Positions 48,143 to 57,204 of a stretch of DNA of 64,000 bases are shown piece by piece. Each line of letters begins with the position of its first letter. Position 1 is the stretch's first letter. The position numbers and the translations under genes are program-made. Location of the stretch: the NCBI RefSeq assembly GCF_030540775.2, contig NZ_CP141266.1:2839001-2903000 (forward strand), given 5' to 3'. The stretch comes from Flavivirga abyssicola (GTDB lineage: Bacteria > Bacteroidota > Bacteroidia > Flavobacteriales > Flavobacteriaceae). The notes below the pieces were generated by a model. The model was not told the DNA's origin and did not search any database. It was given only the letters and a program-made list of their open reading frames with translations.

Positions 48143-49434
48143 AAAACGCTTTATTAATATTATTGTTCAGTTTCCTAATTTATGGAGTCAATGCACAAAG
48201 TAACTTTAATATAGTGCTCATTGAATCCGATGACCAAAGTAATCAAGCTATAGGTGCTTATGACAATCCATCTATGGTAACTCCAAATATGGACACACTT
48301 GCCAAAGAAGGGGTCTCATTTACATCGGCTTACAATATGGGGTGTTGGTCTCCTGCGGTATGTGTACCTAGTAGAACAATGCTTTTTTATGGGCAATACT
48401 TATGGGATTCACGAAAAATCACTAAAGAAAATGCACCTATATCATTACCGGAAATATTAAAAAAGCAAGGGTACAATACTTATATGACAGGCAAGTGGCA
48501 TGTTTGGGGTAATAAGCCCAAGGATATTTTTGACCAAACAGGCACCATACTTCCCGGACAACTTAAAACCTATTACAAAAAAGAAGGACATGCAACAGAT
48601 ATTGTTGGTAACGAAGCTGCTCAATACATAAAGGAATATAATAGCGACAAACCATTCTTTGTTTATGCTGCTTTTAATGCCCCACATGTGCCTAGAGAAA
48701 CAGAACAGAAATATTACGATTTATATCCCGTTAATAAAATGGAACTTCCGCCTAGTGTTATTAATAACAGTCCTTTAAATCCAAACATAAAATATAACTA
48801 TACCAAAGCGCCTATAAAAGCTGAAATAATGAAATCCAGAGTGCAGCAAAATAATGCTATGGTAACTCATATGGACGAACGTATAGGAGATATTTTAAAT
48901 GCTTTGAAAGAAAAAGGGGTTTACGATAATACGATCATTGTTTTCATGTCCGATCATGGTATAAGTTTTGGCGAGAATGGCGTTGCAGGAAAAGTGTGCT
49001 TATACGAACCAAGTGTTACAGCTCCGTTAATTATAAAAGCACCAGGTATAACTGCTAATAAAAAAATAGAAGACAGGGTCTACCTTCAAGATATACTTCC
49101 AACACTTTTAGAGTTGGTTGATGTTAAAACGGATGCAGATTTTGATTTTCAAAGTTTAACTCCCCTTATCAATAAAACAGATCAAGCAAGAGCATCTATT
49201 TATTTGGCAATGTTTGATGATCAAAGAGGGGTCATTTCTAATAATAAGAAATTGATTATTTACCCAAAATCTAATGATATTGAACTATATGATTTTAAAA
49301 TAGACCCTTGGGAAACAACTAACCTTATAGATACCAAAAAAGGAAAAAAAGAATTTAAACAACTTCATAAAGAACTAATGATCTGGCAAGAAAACGTTGG
49401 AGATACGGTAAACTTAAAATCGATTAAATACTAA
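48139..49434 (+). CDS. S1-family sulfatase, short form (secreted)
   Basis: A 431-residue sulfatase with signal peptide (about 1-20, ending VNAQ). Asp31/Asp32 (ESDDQ) bind the metal, the formylglycine site is CVPSR with Cys75, and FMSDHG occurs near residue 272. It lacks long C-terminal additions, so it is smaller than the other three sulfatases in the window. Translation is coupled to the previous gene by the ATGA overlap, and GH28 starts 11 bases later. The sulfate position attacked is unknown. Confidence 0.92.
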   Translation: MKNALLILLFSFLIYGVNAQSNFNIVLIESDDQSNQAIGAYDNPSMVTPNMDTLAKEGVSFTSAYNMGCWSPAVCVPSRTMLFYGQYLWDSRKITKENAPISLPEILKKQGYNTYMTGKWHVWGNKPKDIFDQTGTILPGQLKTYYKKEGHATDIVGNEAAQYIKEYNSDKPFFVYAAFNAPHVPRETEQKYYDLYPVNKMELPPSVINNSPLNPNIKYNYTKAPIKAEIMKSRVQQNNAMVTHMDERIGDILNALKEKGVYDNTIIVFMSDHGISFGENGVAGKVCLYEPSVTAPLIIKAPGITANKKIEDRVYLQDILPTLLELVDVKTDADFDFQSLTPLINKTDQARASIYLAMFDDQRGVISNNKKLIIYPKSNDIELYDFKIDPWETTNLIDTKKGKKEFKQLHKELMIWQENVGDTVNLKSIKY

Positions 49435-49445
49435 TTTTCTATAGT

Positions 49446-50840
49446 ATGAATAAATACCTTCTGTTTTTACTCATTACAACATCTATTTATGCTAAAGATT
49501 TTGATGTAAGGGATTTTGGCGCAAAAGCAGATGGAGTAAGTTTAGACACGCAAGCTGTTCAATCTGCCATAGATGCGTGTACTAAAAATGGAGGAGGTAA
49601 AGTTATTATTCCATCAGGGAAAACAGTTCTTATAGGTACTATTTATATAAAAGATTATGTAACACTACATATTGAAAATGGAGCTGTTTTATTAGGTAGT
49701 GCAAACATAGATGATTATACAACGGATACACATAAAAATATGTACAAAAATGAACCTCATATGGATCGTTGTTTAATTTTTGCCAGAAACGCAAAATCTT
49801 TTGCTATTGAAGGTTATGGAACAATAGACGGTAATGGTGCTTTTAAAAATTTCACCAGTAAAACGGGAAGACCAATGCTTATCAGGTTTATGAATAGTGA
49901 TAATATTCATATAAAAGATGTAACAATTAAAAACCCTGCTGCCTGGACTTCGGCTTGGTTGTATTGTAATGACATTGTTGTAGATGGGATTAAAATTCAT
50001 AGTAGAGTAAACAATAATGGTGATGGGTTAGATTTTGATGGTTGTACTAATGTTCGTGTATCAAACAGTTCTTTCGATACCAGTGATGATTCTATTTGTA
50101 TTCAAGCATCATTACAAGATAAACCCAGCAAAAATATTGTAGTTACTAATTGTACTTTTATAAGTAAATGGGCAGGTATGCGCATTGGATTATTGTCTAG
50201 AGGAGATATAGAATCGGTAACAGTTAACAATTGTACATTTAATGATATTGATGATTCTGGACTTAAAATTCAGCTTAACGAAGGTGGAGAAATGAAGAAT
50301 ATGTCCTTTTCTAATCTGGTAATGAAAAATGTGCCACGCCCTATTTTTATGACTTTTGCACAACAAAAAGCATGTGTAGACGCTCCAGAAGACATGTATC
50401 CAATGAAAGCGATGCATCATTTTGTATTCAATGGAATTATTGTAGATAACAGTGCGTTAGATAAGAACTCTGCTATTTTTATTACAGGCTTGCCTAATCA
50501 TTACATAACCGATATTCAATTGAATAATATTCAAATGACTGTTTCTGGTGGAGGAACCAAAGTACATGCAGAAAAAACAGATTTAAAAGAATATACATTA
50601 GAAACCTTAGCGGGGTGGTGGCCAGAATTTCACTTAGTAGGCACACTCCCTGCATACGGCATTTTTGCCCGTCATGTAAAAGGAATTTTCATTAGCAATG
50701 TTCAAATTAAAACTGTTAAAAAAGATGAACGGCCTCCTATTGTTTTCGATGATGTTATAAATAGTTCAGTAAACCATGTATTTATCAATGGTAATCCCAT
50801 TCTTGAAAAACATATAATTGAAAAAATAAGCCATGAATAA
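49446..50840 (+). CDS. GH28 family glycosidase with altered active-site motif
   Basis: A 464-residue right-handed beta-helix protein with a signal peptide (about 1-16). The N-terminal FDVRDFGAKADG is typical of pectinase-like GH28 proteins. The catalytic aspartates are present (Asp193 in NGDGLD; Asp214 and Asp215 in TSDDS), and Lys274 fits the RIK site. The usual GHG histidine motif is replaced by WAGMRIG (242-248). It may hydrolyse a uronic-acid or other glycosidic bond outside classical polygalacturonan. Flanking sulfatase genes imply a sulfated substrate. Confidence 0.85.
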   Translation: MNKYLLFLLITTSIYAKDFDVRDFGAKADGVSLDTQAVQSAIDACTKNGGGKVIIPSGKTVLIGTIYIKDYVTLHIENGAVLLGSANIDDYTTDTHKNMYKNEPHMDRCLIFARNAKSFAIEGYGTIDGNGAFKNFTSKTGRPMLIRFMNSDNIHIKDVTIKNPAAWTSAWLYCNDIVVDGIKIHSRVNNNGDGLDFDGCTNVRVSNSSFDTSDDSICIQASLQDKPSKNIVVTNCTFISKWAGMRIGLLSRGDIESVTVNNCTFNDIDDSGLKIQLNEGGEMKNMSFSNLVMKNVPRPIFMTFAQQKACVDAPEDMYPMKAMHHFVFNGIIVDNSALDKNSAIFITGLPNHYITDIQLNNIQMTVSGGGTKVHAEKTDLKEYTLETLAGWWPEFHLVGTLPAYGIFARHVKGIFISNVQIKTVKKDERPPIVFDDVINSSVNHVFINGNPILEKHIIEKISHE

Positions 50841-50943
50841 AAAACGAATTCTCTTTTCTACAGCTATGTTGTTTTGCTTATTAAAAATCAAAGCAGAACT
50901 ATTTGGTGATGTAGATAATCAAAATATAGAAACAAATAAGTAA
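50833..50943 (+). pseudogene. Orphan signal-peptide frame (36 codons)
   Basis: A short frame overlapping the end of the GH28 gene by eight bases. It reads as a signal peptide (MNKKRILF, hydrophobic run to about residue 17) and a short tail, ending at a stop eight bases before the ATG of the GH29 gene. It may be the start of a deleted exported protein gene or a true small peptide. No family is recognised. Confidence 0.35.
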
Positions 50944-50950
50944 GAGTATA

Positions 50951-52534
50951 ATGAAAACAATTAAAACTGCTATTCTTTTTTTATTTGTTGTGCTTTTGAA
51001 TTGTAATGAAAAGCCAGCAAGCGAAAAAAAAGTTGATTTAAACACAGAGTCTTCGACAGCTTTTGAAGCCAATTGGAAGTCTCTTGAAAAAGTTAATCCG
51101 GAACCACACTGGTTTAAAGATGCCAAATTTGGTATTTATACACATTGGGGACCAATATCAGAAGCATTTCAAGGCGCTAATCCTGAAAGAAGTTATGGGG
51201 GGTGGCATGGAATGATTATGTATCAGGATGGGGATAAGGTTGAAACAAAAAATGGAGCACCCTCAAATAATTTTCTACACCATAAAGAAAAATATGGAGA
51301 TCCTGCTGAATTTGGTTATAAACATGTTATAGAACAATTTAAACCCACTAAATTTAATGCTAAAGAATGGGCAGAACTATTTGAGAAATCTGGAGCAAAA
51401 TTTGCTGGGCCTGTAGCCATGCACCATGACAATTTTGCCATGTGGAATAGTAAAGTTACAAGATGGAACTCAATGAATTATGGAGGGATTGATCCATCTG
51501 CGGAACTTAAAAAAGAAATTGAAGGCAGAGGAATGAGATTTATGGCTTCCTTTCATCATGCCTTTACATGGAAATATTTTGCACCAGCGCATAAATATGG
51601 CGGTGTAGATTCTGCTGATTATGATTTATATACTAATCCACACGACATAGATTCAGATCTTCCAGATGAAGATTTTTACGAACAATGGTGGGCAAAATTA
51701 AAAGAATTTATAGATGTTTATCAACCAGATTTAATTTGGTTTGATTGGTGGTTGGAAAATATGACAGAAGAAGCACGTCAAAAGTTTTTAGCATACTATT
51801 ATAATAAAGGACAGGAATGGGGAAAGGAAGTTGTTGTTTGTTATAAAGAAACAACATTTCCTGAAAATGTAGGCATCAAAGATTACGAAAGAGGTAGGCC
51901 AAATCAACCTAAAAACCAATTTTGGCTAACAGATACGTCTCCGGGAGCTTGGTTTTATAGACCCAATACCGAGTTTAAAACATCTAATGAATTAATAGAT
52001 ATACTGGTAGATATTGTTTCTAAAAACGGCTCTATGCTTTTAAATGTACCACCAGATCCAGATGGATCCATTCCCCAAGAAATGAAAGATTTGTTAATTG
52101 GTATGGGAGCCTGGTTAGAAGTAAACGGTGAAGCTATTTACGGAACAAGACCATGGACTATTTTCGGAGAAGGACCAACAAGGTTACCAGAAGGAGGTCA
52201 TAAGGTTGAAAAACACAACATAGAATATACAAATAAAGATATTCGATTTACAAAAAAGTCAGATACAGAATTTTTTGCTATTGTTTTAGACAAGCCAGAA
52301 AATAACATTGTAATTAAATCACTAAGCACGGACATTGGTGTTCTCAATTCTAAGATTGAAAATGTGACGCTTCTAGGAAGTGGAGAACAAATTCAATGGA
52401 CAAGAAATGAGCAAGGCTTAATTATAAAAGTGCCTAAAGTACTTGAAAACAAAGAGGCTTATGCTTTTAAAATAGTTATGGAAGGCTACAAGGAAAATAA
52501 TATTGGAGGCGATGTAGATGCCCATGTTGATTAA
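50951..52534 (+). CDS. GH29 lipoprotein (second of three)
   Basis: A 527-residue GH29 enzyme. The lipobox region LLNC gives lipid Cys18. Family signatures are FGIYTHWGPISEAF (from 60), HHDNFAMW (158-165), and nucleophile Asp265 in LIWFDWW. The HHD segment and the extended loop with YGGWHGMIM differ from the other two GH29 proteins, which points to another linkage or substituent. It sits in an operon between GH28 and a sulfatase. Product: alpha-linked L-fucose or L-galactose. Confidence 0.92.
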   Translation: MKTIKTAILFLFVVLLNCNEKPASEKKVDLNTESSTAFEANWKSLEKVNPEPHWFKDAKFGIYTHWGPISEAFQGANPERSYGGWHGMIMYQDGDKVETKNGAPSNNFLHHKEKYGDPAEFGYKHVIEQFKPTKFNAKEWAELFEKSGAKFAGPVAMHHDNFAMWNSKVTRWNSMNYGGIDPSAELKKEIEGRGMRFMASFHHAFTWKYFAPAHKYGGVDSADYDLYTNPHDIDSDLPDEDFYEQWWAKLKEFIDVYQPDLIWFDWWLENMTEEARQKFLAYYYNKGQEWGKEVVVCYKETTFPENVGIKDYERGRPNQPKNQFWLTDTSPGAWFYRPNTEFKTSNELIDILVDIVSKNGSMLLNVPPDPDGSIPQEMKDLLIGMGAWLEVNGEAIYGTRPWTIFGEGPTRLPEGGHKVEKHNIEYTNKDIRFTKKSDTEFFAIVLDKPENNIVIKSLSTDIGVLNSKIENVTLLGSGEQIQWTRNEQGLIIKVPKVLENKEAYAFKIVMEGYKENNIGGDVDAHVD

Positions 52535-52545
52535 AACCATTCAAA

Positions 52546-54102
52546 ATGATTTCAATACGGGGTTTATCAAAAACATTAGTAATAATTACCACTGTTTTTT
52601 TTATGCAGAATGCATTAGCACAGAAGAAACCTAATGTGCTGATTATTTATACAGACGACCACCGTTTCTCTGGAGTACATGCTTTGGGAGGAATGGATGT
52701 AAAAACACCTAATATTGATACACTTGCAGATGATGGAATTGCTTTTACAAATACGTATTTAATGGGGGCTTTTTCTGGAGCTACCTGTATTCCAAGTAGA
52801 GCCATGCTATTTTCTGGACGCCACCTTTTTAAATTAAAAGGGCAAGGGCATGTTATTCCAGATGAGCACATAACCATTGGCGAGGCTTTTAAAGAAGCAG
52901 GTTATGATACACACATTGTAGGGAAATGGCATAATGATAATAAGTCTTTGTTACGTTCGTTTGATTCTGGTGATAAGATCATGGGGCGGGGTGTATATTT
53001 AGTAGACCATTTTAGAATGCCATTCTGGGATTGGGATAAAACTGGAGCATTTAAAAAAGAAGATGCCTATGTATTGGCTTATGATAATAGAGGAAAAGAA
53101 ATTCGAAGCCCAATAACAAAAGATGATGTAAAAGGACCAATTAGAACAGAACTAGATGGACCACATACTTCTGAGGTTTTTGCAAGGCATGCTGTGCAAT
53201 ATTTGAAAAAAAAGGAAAAGAACAACAAACCTTTTTTTATGTATGTAGCATTTCATGCACCCCATGACCCTCGACAAGCTCCAAAGGCGTATAGAGATAT
53301 GTATACTCCAGAGACTATTAAATTGCCACCTTCTTATAAGTCTCAACATCCTTTTGATAATGGTCATATGTTTTTAAGAGATGAAGAATTAGCTCCTTGG
53401 CCACGAACCAAAGAAGTTGCTAAGCAACATGTAGCAGACTACCATGCTATAATTTCACATTTAGATCATCAAATAGGAAAAATAATTACAGCTTTAAAAG
53501 AAAGCGGTGCTTATGAAAATACATTAATCGTTTTTGCTGGCGATAGTGGTTTAGCGGTTGGAAATCATGGATTAATGGGTAAGCAAAATATTTATGATGA
53601 AGATGGCATTCATGTTCCTTTTATTCTTTCCGGACATTTAATTAAAAACAAAGGAAGAAAAATTAACGCCCTTAGTTACATTCATGATATTTTCCCAACG
53701 ATTTGTGATATGACAGGTGTTGCTATACCAAACACGGTTAAAGGGAAAAGTTTAGTTCCTGTCATTAAAAATAAAACAGATCAAGTAAGAAATGAAACGT
53801 ATCATGCATATAAACAATTTCAAAGAGCTTACAGAAAAGGCGATTATAAATTAATTGAATATGTGAGAGCAAATGATAATCATTGGCAAAGAGGAGAAGA
53901 AATAAGAGGTTCTAGAGTAACTCAACTTTTTAATATCACAAAAGACCCTTGGGAAATTCAAGATTTGTCATTTTTTCCTGAGCATGCCAAATTAGTAGCT
54001 AAGATGAAAAAAGAATTAAAAATTAAAGCTGAAGAGTTAGGTGATGTCAAAGAGAATATCGAAGGGGAAATTTATGGTTTTTGGGAGTTTTATACAGATT
54101 AA
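52546..54102 (+). CDS. S1-family sulfatase (secreted), end of the sulfatase operon
   Basis: A 518-residue sulfatase with a signal peptide (about 1-26, ending ALAQ). Metal ligands Asp37/Asp38 (YTDDH), formylglycine site CIPSR with Cys81, and FAGDSG near residue 328, where the more common SDHG/TDNG is changed to GDSG. It starts 11 bases after the GH29 gene, so it is co-transcribed. It probably removes a sulfate ester before or after the GH29 step. Confidence 0.92.
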   Translation: MISIRGLSKTLVIITTVFFMQNALAQKKPNVLIIYTDDHRFSGVHALGGMDVKTPNIDTLADDGIAFTNTYLMGAFSGATCIPSRAMLFSGRHLFKLKGQGHVIPDEHITIGEAFKEAGYDTHIVGKWHNDNKSLLRSFDSGDKIMGRGVYLVDHFRMPFWDWDKTGAFKKEDAYVLAYDNRGKEIRSPITKDDVKGPIRTELDGPHTSEVFARHAVQYLKKKEKNNKPFFMYVAFHAPHDPRQAPKAYRDMYTPETIKLPPSYKSQHPFDNGHMFLRDEELAPWPRTKEVAKQHVADYHAIISHLDHQIGKIITALKESGAYENTLIVFAGDSGLAVGNHGLMGKQNIYDEDGIHVPFILSGHLIKNKGRKINALSYIHDIFPTICDMTGVAIPNTVKGKSLVPVIKNKTDQVRNETYHAYKQFQRAYRKGDYKLIEYVRANDNHWQRGEEIRGSRVTQLFNITKDPWEIQDLSFFPEHAKLVAKMKKELKIKAEELGDVKENIEGEIYGFWEFYTD

Positions 54103-54455
54103 AATAAATAACTTGAATCTTGGATAAGAAAATTTATGTCAGTTAGAGTGATTTTTGCAAAAAATCGTATCGAAAACCTGTCTGCCGATAGGCAGGCAAA
54201 TAAATTTTCGACAAAAAAAGCTTCTCGATACATCCCGAAGCAAATTCGGGACACTCGAAGTGACATCTTGAACTCTTAAACAAGAATACGTTAAATAATA
54301 AGTCAAATTCATTTTCTTGTGAAATTATTGTTCAATGTTATTGAGTTAAGATTGAAATGTTAGGAGCGTAGTTGAAGCATACCTCAATGGCTCTGCCGAG
54401 GAGAGGATAATTGGTTTCAAGAAATTCTTTATTGAAAATTTTTATTGAATTTGCT
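54103..54455. other. Intergenic region between convergent genes, with palindromic repeats
   Basis: A 353-base gap without a gene. The left half is a mosaic of nested palindromes (54171-54260). In the right half I see no pattern beyond AT-rich sequence. Confidence 0.6.
54171..54260. repeat. Mosaic of palindromic extragenic repeats
   Basis: CGAAAA (54171-54176) pairs with TTTTCG (54205-54210) around an inner CTGCC/GGCAG hairpin, and a second hairpin TCCCGAA (54233-54239)/TTCGGGA (54245-54251) follows. The core 54177-54196 recurs in inverted form at 43013-43031. The hairpins may also end transcription of the sulfatase operon. Confidence 0.6.
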
Positions 54456-55508
54456 TTACTTTATTTCTGAAGTAACACAAACAGCAGAAACGATATCGTA
54501 ATTACGGGCTTGTTCCAATAATTCGCCATTTGGTGCTATTTTATATGTAATTACTTCATTAGAATCTTGTAAGCAAGCGATCAACCATTTACCATCAGAT
54601 ATAATATTAAACTCTCTTAATGTTTTTCCATTTGTTGATTGAAATGATTGTAATTCTAGGTTATCACCTTGTATTTTGAATATTGTAATGGCATCTAAGG
54701 TTCTGTTTCCCACATATAAATAGTTACCGTTAGGGTGAATTCTAAGGGCAGAACCGCTGGGGGTTTCACTAAAAGTGCTAGGTAAGGATCTAACAGATTT
54801 TAAAAGGGTAAATTTGTTGTCTTTTCGCTTTAAAATCGATACATCTCCAGTTAGTTCATTTATCAAATACCCTAAATCACCTTTTTTGTTAAAGACCATA
54901 TGTCTTGGTCCTCCACCTTTTTCAACAGCAATGTCATCCTCTTTTACATCAACTAAGATATTGTTTTCTAATCTGTAGGCTTTTATTAAATCAATACCTA
55001 AATCTGGTACAAAAACATCCTTTCCATTAGGGTGAATCATCGTTTGATGTGCATGAGGACCTTCTTGTCTCAATAAATTGATACTACTTCCTGTATGTTG
55101 AAAGTTTTGGACACTAGGTAACAATGTCCCATTGTCTTTTGTAGGGAATAAAAGCATGTTGCCAGAACCATAACAAGCAATTAATAAGCCGTTATTCATG
55201 TAAGTAATATGACATGGTAAATCGCCATCAATCGCTTGTTCGTTTAATAATTGCAACGAATAATCTTCTTGTATCTTAAAGGCTTTTACTTTTGGGTTTT
55301 CGTTAATTGAAACTTCAGTTAGAGCATATAAATAGTGTTGGTCATCACTTAGAGTTAAATATGCTGGATTTGTTATTGAGAACGTGTGAAGTACTTTGAG
55401 CACTCCACTATTATTATTTATTTCAACAGTGTATATGCCATCACCTTTACCACCAAAGTCTTCAGTGAGCATGTGCGTATAACATCCAATATAGAAAACA
55501 GAATTCAT
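54456..55508 (-). CDS. Lactonase family beta-propeller protein (6-phosphogluconolactonase/PgL type)
   Basis: A 350-residue seven-bladed propeller protein of the lactonase family, with no signal peptide, so cytoplasmic. Recognisable blades include YIGCYTHM (N-terminus), GPHAHQTMIHPNGKDVFVPDLG near residue 160, GGGPRHMVFNKKG near 198 and IHPNGNYLYVGNR near 255. Members hydrolyse 6-phosphogluconolactone or other sugar lactones. In this cluster it could open a galactono- or anhydrogalactono-lactone. A perfect 12-base palindrome sits just before its start. Confidence 0.85.
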   Translation of the reverse strand: MNSVFYIGCYTHMLTEDFGGKGDGIYTVEINNNSGVLKVLHTFSITNPAYLTLSDDQHYLYALTEVSINENPKVKAFKIQEDYSLQLLNEQAIDGDLPCHITYMNNGLLIACYGSGNMLLFPTKDNGTLLPSVQNFQHTGSSINLLRQEGPHAHQTMIHPNGKDVFVPDLGIDLIKAYRLENNILVDVKEDDIAVEKGGGPRHMVFNKKGDLGYLINELTGDVSILKRKDNKFTLLKSVRSLPSTFSETPSGSALRIHPNGNYLYVGNRTLDAITIFKIQGDNLELQSFQSTNGKTLREFNIISDGKWLIACLQDSNEVITYKIAPNGELLEQARNYDIVSAVCVTSEIK

Positions 55509-55512
55509 TATG

Positions 55513-55524
55513 ACTAACGTTAGT
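55513..55524. promoter_or_regulatory. Palindrome ACTAACGTTAGT before the lactonase gene
   Basis: A perfect 12-base palindrome four bases upstream of the lactonase ATG on the minus strand. Its position overlaps the ribosome-binding area, so a repressor bound here, or the RNA hairpin, could limit expression. A single occurrence was noticed, so chance is possible. Confidence 0.3.
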
Positions 55525-55709
55525 TAATACCAGTTCTTATTTATTATTCCTCGTAGTATTATACAAATTAAACAATTTATTGGCCGTTATTTTATTTTTG
55601 GCATTATTTATTACGTTTTTTCTTCTATTATTATTTGAATGGCGTTTGCGATAATGTGAAAGATCTCCAACACTAATTATTAATGAAAATCGTGATTATT
55701 TATATCGAG

Positions 55710-57044
55710 TTATTTTAATTCTAACCAATTTAAGTTTACAATTTTATCGGCACCCCATTCAGAAACAAAAACCACGACTATATTTTGAATTCCAGTTACT
55801 TTTTTAAGTATAGGAGTTTCGATGGTTTGCCAATTATTCCACCCTCCCGTATATTTTACAGGGAAATCTGCAATGAGTTTTCCTTTTTTATCTCCTATTC
55901 TAATTTCAAAATGACCAATCCGTTGACCGCTTGATACTCTTGCTTTCATTTTAGTAGCAGATCCATCACCAAAATCAACATTGTTGAACTTAACAGAACT
56001 CATCATTTTGGTATCACAGACCATCCAACCTATGGGTTCGTTACCGCCAACAAAAGCTGTTTTGGCACCATCAATTTCATTGTATCTATCAACTTGGATT
56101 TTTTCTCCAATGGTAGGAGCTCCAATCCCTCTAATGGTTGGTTTAACCTTTTTTATGGTACCATTTTCTTTAAATTCCATATAATCCGCTCTTATAGAAC
56201 GTAATTTATTAAAGCCGCTGATTTCCCACCAATGGTAAAATAAAATCCATTTCCCATTATAATTTACTACAGAATGATGATTAGTTCCTTTTCCAATATT
56301 ATCCATGATTTTTCCCTGATAAACAAATGGTCCCATAGGGTTGTCACTTATAGCATATCCAATCGTATATCCTTCGTTAATAAAAACATGAGCAAATGTT
56401 AGATAGTATTTTCCCTTGTATTTAAAAGTAAAAGGCCCTTCAACGTATCCTGCAGGAATTCCTTGGATTTTTATAGCTTCTCCATCAATCTTTTTCATGT
56501 TGTCTTTTAACTTGGCAACTTTTAACGTTTTATCGCCTGCATAGTATAAATATGCTTTCCCATCATCATCCAGTAATAAACCAGGATCTATGCCACTAAT
56601 GCCTTTTATATAATTCTTTTCCCATTTAAATGGTCCTGTTGGACTTTTAGAAACACCAACACCAATCCTTCTAAAAGAAGAACTGTCTTTAGGTGTAGCA
56701 GGATAGTAATAATAATAGTTGTCTCCTTTTTTTATGCAATCTGGAGCCCACATACCATTGGCATCTTTTTTACCCCAAGGCACTTCATTTTGATCCAATA
56801 TAACACCGTAATCTTTCCAGGTATTACCATTTTCTAGAGAAAACATATGATAATCCGGCATACAAAATCGAGGGGCTTTAACACCTTCCTTTGGTATAAT
56901 GTCATGCGAAGGGTATATATATAATTTACCATCGAAAACACGTGCTGTCGGGTCTGCTGTAAACATGTGCGTAACCAATGGATTTTGGGCGTTTAAACTT
57001 GTTATTAAAAGTAAGGCTACACTAGTAAAAAATTTGTTACTCAT
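55710..57044 (-). CDS. GH43 family glycosidase with C-terminal CBM6
   Basis: A 444-residue secreted enzyme with a signal peptide (about 1-20, LNAQ). The five-bladed propeller carries the catalytic base Asp31 (TADPTARVF), a supporting Asp153 (GIDPG) and the acid Glu202 (GYVEGPF). Residues about 315-444 resemble a CBM6 domain that binds glycan ends. GH43 includes xylosidases, arabinofuranosidases and exo-galactanases; the substrate is not clear. Its neighbours (GH16, GH29, GH117) suggest an algal galactan, whereas the xylose operon at the other end of the window leaves xyloside possible. Confidence 0.88.
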   Translation of the reverse strand: MSNKFFTSVALLLITSLNAQNPLVTHMFTADPTARVFDGKLYIYPSHDIIPKEGVKAPRFCMPDYHMFSLENGNTWKDYGVILDQNEVPWGKKDANGMWAPDCIKKGDNYYYYYPATPKDSSSFRRIGVGVSKSPTGPFKWEKNYIKGISGIDPGLLLDDDGKAYLYYAGDKTLKVAKLKDNMKKIDGEAIKIQGIPAGYVEGPFTFKYKGKYYLTFAHVFINEGYTIGYAISDNPMGPFVYQGKIMDNIGKGTNHHSVVNYNGKWILFYHWWEISGFNKLRSIRADYMEFKENGTIKKVKPTIRGIGAPTIGEKIQVDRYNEIDGAKTAFVGGNEPIGWMVCDTKMMSSVKFNNVDFGDGSATKMKARVSSGQRIGHFEIRIGDKKGKLIADFPVKYTGGWNNWQTIETPILKKVTGIQNIVVVFVSEWGADKIVNLNWLELK

Positions 57045-57204
57045 AGTTTTTTGGTATTTTAAAATTTTAGATGAACTTTAAAAACATTAGCAAAGTCATG
57101 TAAATCTTTTAAGGGTATGAAGATGCTATAATTATTGTTATTGAAAGACGCCGAAAAAAACAGGTCCTATAAAAAAACTTAGTTTTAAAATTTGGTTTAT
57201 GTTA

